A stretch of 7,872 nt of DNA. It comes from CAUZIZ01 sp047514575 (GTDB lineage Bacteria > Acidobacteriota > UBA6911 > RPQK01 > JAJDTT01). This document shows, one piece after another, positions 6,688-7,872 of this stretch. Numbering within the stretch: position 1 is the first letter of the stretch; each line of letters begins with the position of its first letter. The stretch lies in the NCBI GenBank assembly GCA_047514575.1, contig JAKZYH010000015.1, forward strand, positions 1-7,872, read 5' to 3'. The notes under the pieces are model-generated. The model was given only the letters and a program-made list of their open reading frames with translations, had not been told where the DNA came from and did no database searches. Position numbers and translations under genes: made by a program.

Positions 6688-6905
6688 AGCTTGAATCCTC
6701 GCAGGTTTACGCCAATCCAAAGAGGTGATTCGTTGAGCTTGGTTTAGTTTCGCAGGTGGACGAAAAGTGGACGGGGAATCTGGTGGGAACGCACCGGATC
6801 CAGGGAAGATCGTCAAGGCTATTGAGAGTTGGCGGTAACGCGGCTTACGGTTTGCTGTCAGCCCTGTCCTCTTCTGCTCACGACCGTTCGTTAGCAAGAA
6901 CTCGG

Positions 6906-7872
6906 TCAGCCGTCGTAGGAAGGCCGTCCCTGGTCCCGATGCCAGGTCCGAACGAGGTGCCGTTTGTGCCGCGCATCCGCAGGGTCTCGGAACGAGCTCC
7001 GGTAGTGGGCGATATCCCTGTTGTCGAGGTACTGAAGCTGTCCCTGTTCGATGGGCAGTTCAAACCAGAATTCAGGGTTCTCCCTGAGGCGTTGAAAAGC
7101 CTCCAGTGCGGCCTGTAGAGCCTCATCCATCTCACGGCCGGCCAAGGCGTAGCCCTGGCGGACCAGGCTGGGATTGACGCGGGCAAGAAGATGCCCATCT
7201 TGGTGGCGGAACATGGGAACCTCGGAGACCTTGGGAGCACCTTCGGCGTGCTCGGCCTGCCGGTCCCACAACATGGGCTGGTAGAGCCGCTCCAGCAAGC
7301 GCGGCTCGGTTTCCAGCAGTCGGTCGTGAACGGCCACCAGGCTGCAGAAGCGGCTGGTTCCGCCCTCCGAAGCGGGATGAATACAGAGGAGCGCGACGTA
7401 CGATGGAGGGGCCATTCCGAAGGCGTTGTCGGTGTGAAAGACCAGCTCGACGCTGGTGTAGGACGCACGCACACCGTAGCCGTACTCCAGCCCCTTGTCG
7501 GTAACGTCGTAGAGCATCGTGCCATCCCATTTCTGGGCCACCTGACGTCCGATGAGACTCCCCAGGGCCCAGGAGACGGCCAGGGCGGTTTCGTGCTCCA
7601 TCTCGTCCAGGGGGAGTCGGTCCAGGACGACGACCCCGATACCATGGTCCAGCCGGTTCCTGGCCTCGGCCATCAGCTGGCGCAGGTGGGGGATCTGGAA
7701 GTGATCCGCCTGGCGGAGTATCACCGGAAGGGGGGAGTTGCGAATCTCGTCACAGATCCCCGCCAGTTCCAGTCGCGCCTGCTCGTCCAACTCCAGAATG
7801 CAGCTTGATGGATCGATCTCAGGCGAGCGCCAGACGCGCGTGGTGTCTCCCAACGGAGTGGTGGGGACCGCG
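6906..7872 (-). CDS. TauD/TfdA-family Fe(II)/2-oxoglutarate dioxygenase, 5' end outside the window
   Basis: The reading frame is open to the window edge; TTG 7853 is the first possible start inside, but no Shine-Dalgarno precedes it, so the true start is probably beyond 7872. Numbering from that TTG, the iron ligands are H140 and D142 in VFHTDNAFG and H283 in NRDIAHYRSSF. R298 in RHLVRTW, fifteen residues after H283, is placed as the 2-oxoglutarate-binding arginine, as in TauD. At about 315-325 residues the length is normal for the TauD/clavaminate synthase-like superfamily. These enzymes hydroxylate or cleave small substrates using O2 and 2-oxoglutarate; the substrate here cannot be named, and the absence of sulfonate transport genes argues against assuming taurine. 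The gene stands alone in view, 490 bases from the tRNA scar, and may be cargo of the putative integrated element. Confidence 0.85.
   Translation of the reverse strand, partial: AVPTTPLGDTTRVWRSPEIDPSSCILELDEQARLELAGICDEIRNSPLPVILRQADHFQIPHLRQLMAEARNRLDHGIGVVVLDRLPLDEMEHETALAVSWALGSLIGRQVAQKWDGTMLYDVTDKGLEYGYGVRASYTSVELVFHTDNAFGMAPPSYVALLCIHPASEGGTSRFCSLVAVHDRLLETEPRLLERLYQPMLWDRQAEHAEGAPKVSEVPMFRHQDGHLLARVNPSLVRQGYALAGREMDEALQAALEAFQRLRENPEFWFELPIEQGQLQYLDNRDIAHYRSSFRDPADARHKRHLVRTWHRDQGRPSYDG

Larger units (their letters stand above)
6416..6905. other. 490-base gene-free stretch beside the tRNA scar
   Basis: No ORF here looks coding. It is less GC-rich than its surroundings and holds many short repeats: GAAAAGT twice near 6487-6500, ACCGGGC at 6521-6527 and 6532-6538, TACGAAA at 6438, 6671 and 6681, and TCGCAGGTNNACG at 6699-6711 and 6750-6762. 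A hairpin CTCGG/CCGAG spans 6467-6487. This suits the end of a mobile element, but no integrase or excisionase gene is seen. Confidence 0.45.

Noticed and set aside
6670..6897. 75-codon minus-strand ORF next to the dioxygenase end, considered as an excisionase or integrase relic
   Set aside because: No helix-turn-helix pattern, no recombinase catalytic motif (R..HxxR..Y) and basic-proline composition without structure.
6416..6905. CRISPR array from the short repeats
   Set aside because: Repeats are 7-13 bases, irregularly spaced, without uniform spacers or cas genes.
6878..7645. 255-codon minus-strand ORF rich in Trp, Ser and Pro
   Set aside because: It is an alternative frame of the dioxygenase with implausible composition.
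7191..7808. 205-codon plus-strand ORF
   Set aside because: It is fully antisense to the dioxygenase, whose catalytic motifs are intact; a mirror ORF in GC-rich DNA.

Overview
The window is GC-rich and probably comes from an uncultivated member of the Acidobacteriota. That assignment is inferred from protein style only: very large secreted proteins that mix fibronectin type III, pre-peptidase C-terminal and IPT/TIG modules with long 'FGDG...SGTG...GWA' repeats, together with a relic of the 'LFVDxYLIDS' secreted family. No marker gene, rRNA or replication gene is present to confirm it.

Layout, left to right. Positions 1-121 (minus) hold the first 40 codons of an unrecognised exported protein. 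Positions 214-651 (minus) encode a four-helix DUF1772 membrane protein. At 854 (plus) a gene with an excellent ribosome binding site, a signal peptide and the opening motif of the LFVDxYLIDS family begins, but it loses its family-like sequence after about 55 codons and runs into the 3' end of a convergent gene, so it looks like a truncated relic. Positions 1075-5950 (minus) are an apparent two-gene operon. The first gene encodes a 1,333-residue multidomain exported or anchored protein, and the second encodes a 287-residue orphan secreted protein with six cysteines. They are separated by 10 bases and are probably transcribed from the region near 5990-6020.

Positions 5951-6905 form a roughly 950-base gap with no convincing gene. 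It contains a candidate promoter, a 32-codon signal-peptide-like ORF, several hairpins, direct repeats and, at 6368-6415 (minus), the 3' 48 nucleotides of a tRNA-Arg(TCT) including CCA, with no matching 5' half. This is the usual footprint of a site-specific integration into a tRNA gene. By the standard geometry the integrated DNA would lie to the right of 6415. At 6906-7872 (minus) is a TauD/TfdA-family Fe(II)/2-oxoglutarate dioxygenase whose 5' end is cut by the window edge.

The most distinctive content is the large surface or secreted protein, in which a PPC domain appears to be inserted inside a split FN3 domain between two copies of a long repeat, its orphan partner, and the tRNA-derived attachment scar. 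No CRISPR array, transposase, integrase, toxin-antitoxin pair or recognisable defence gene was found.
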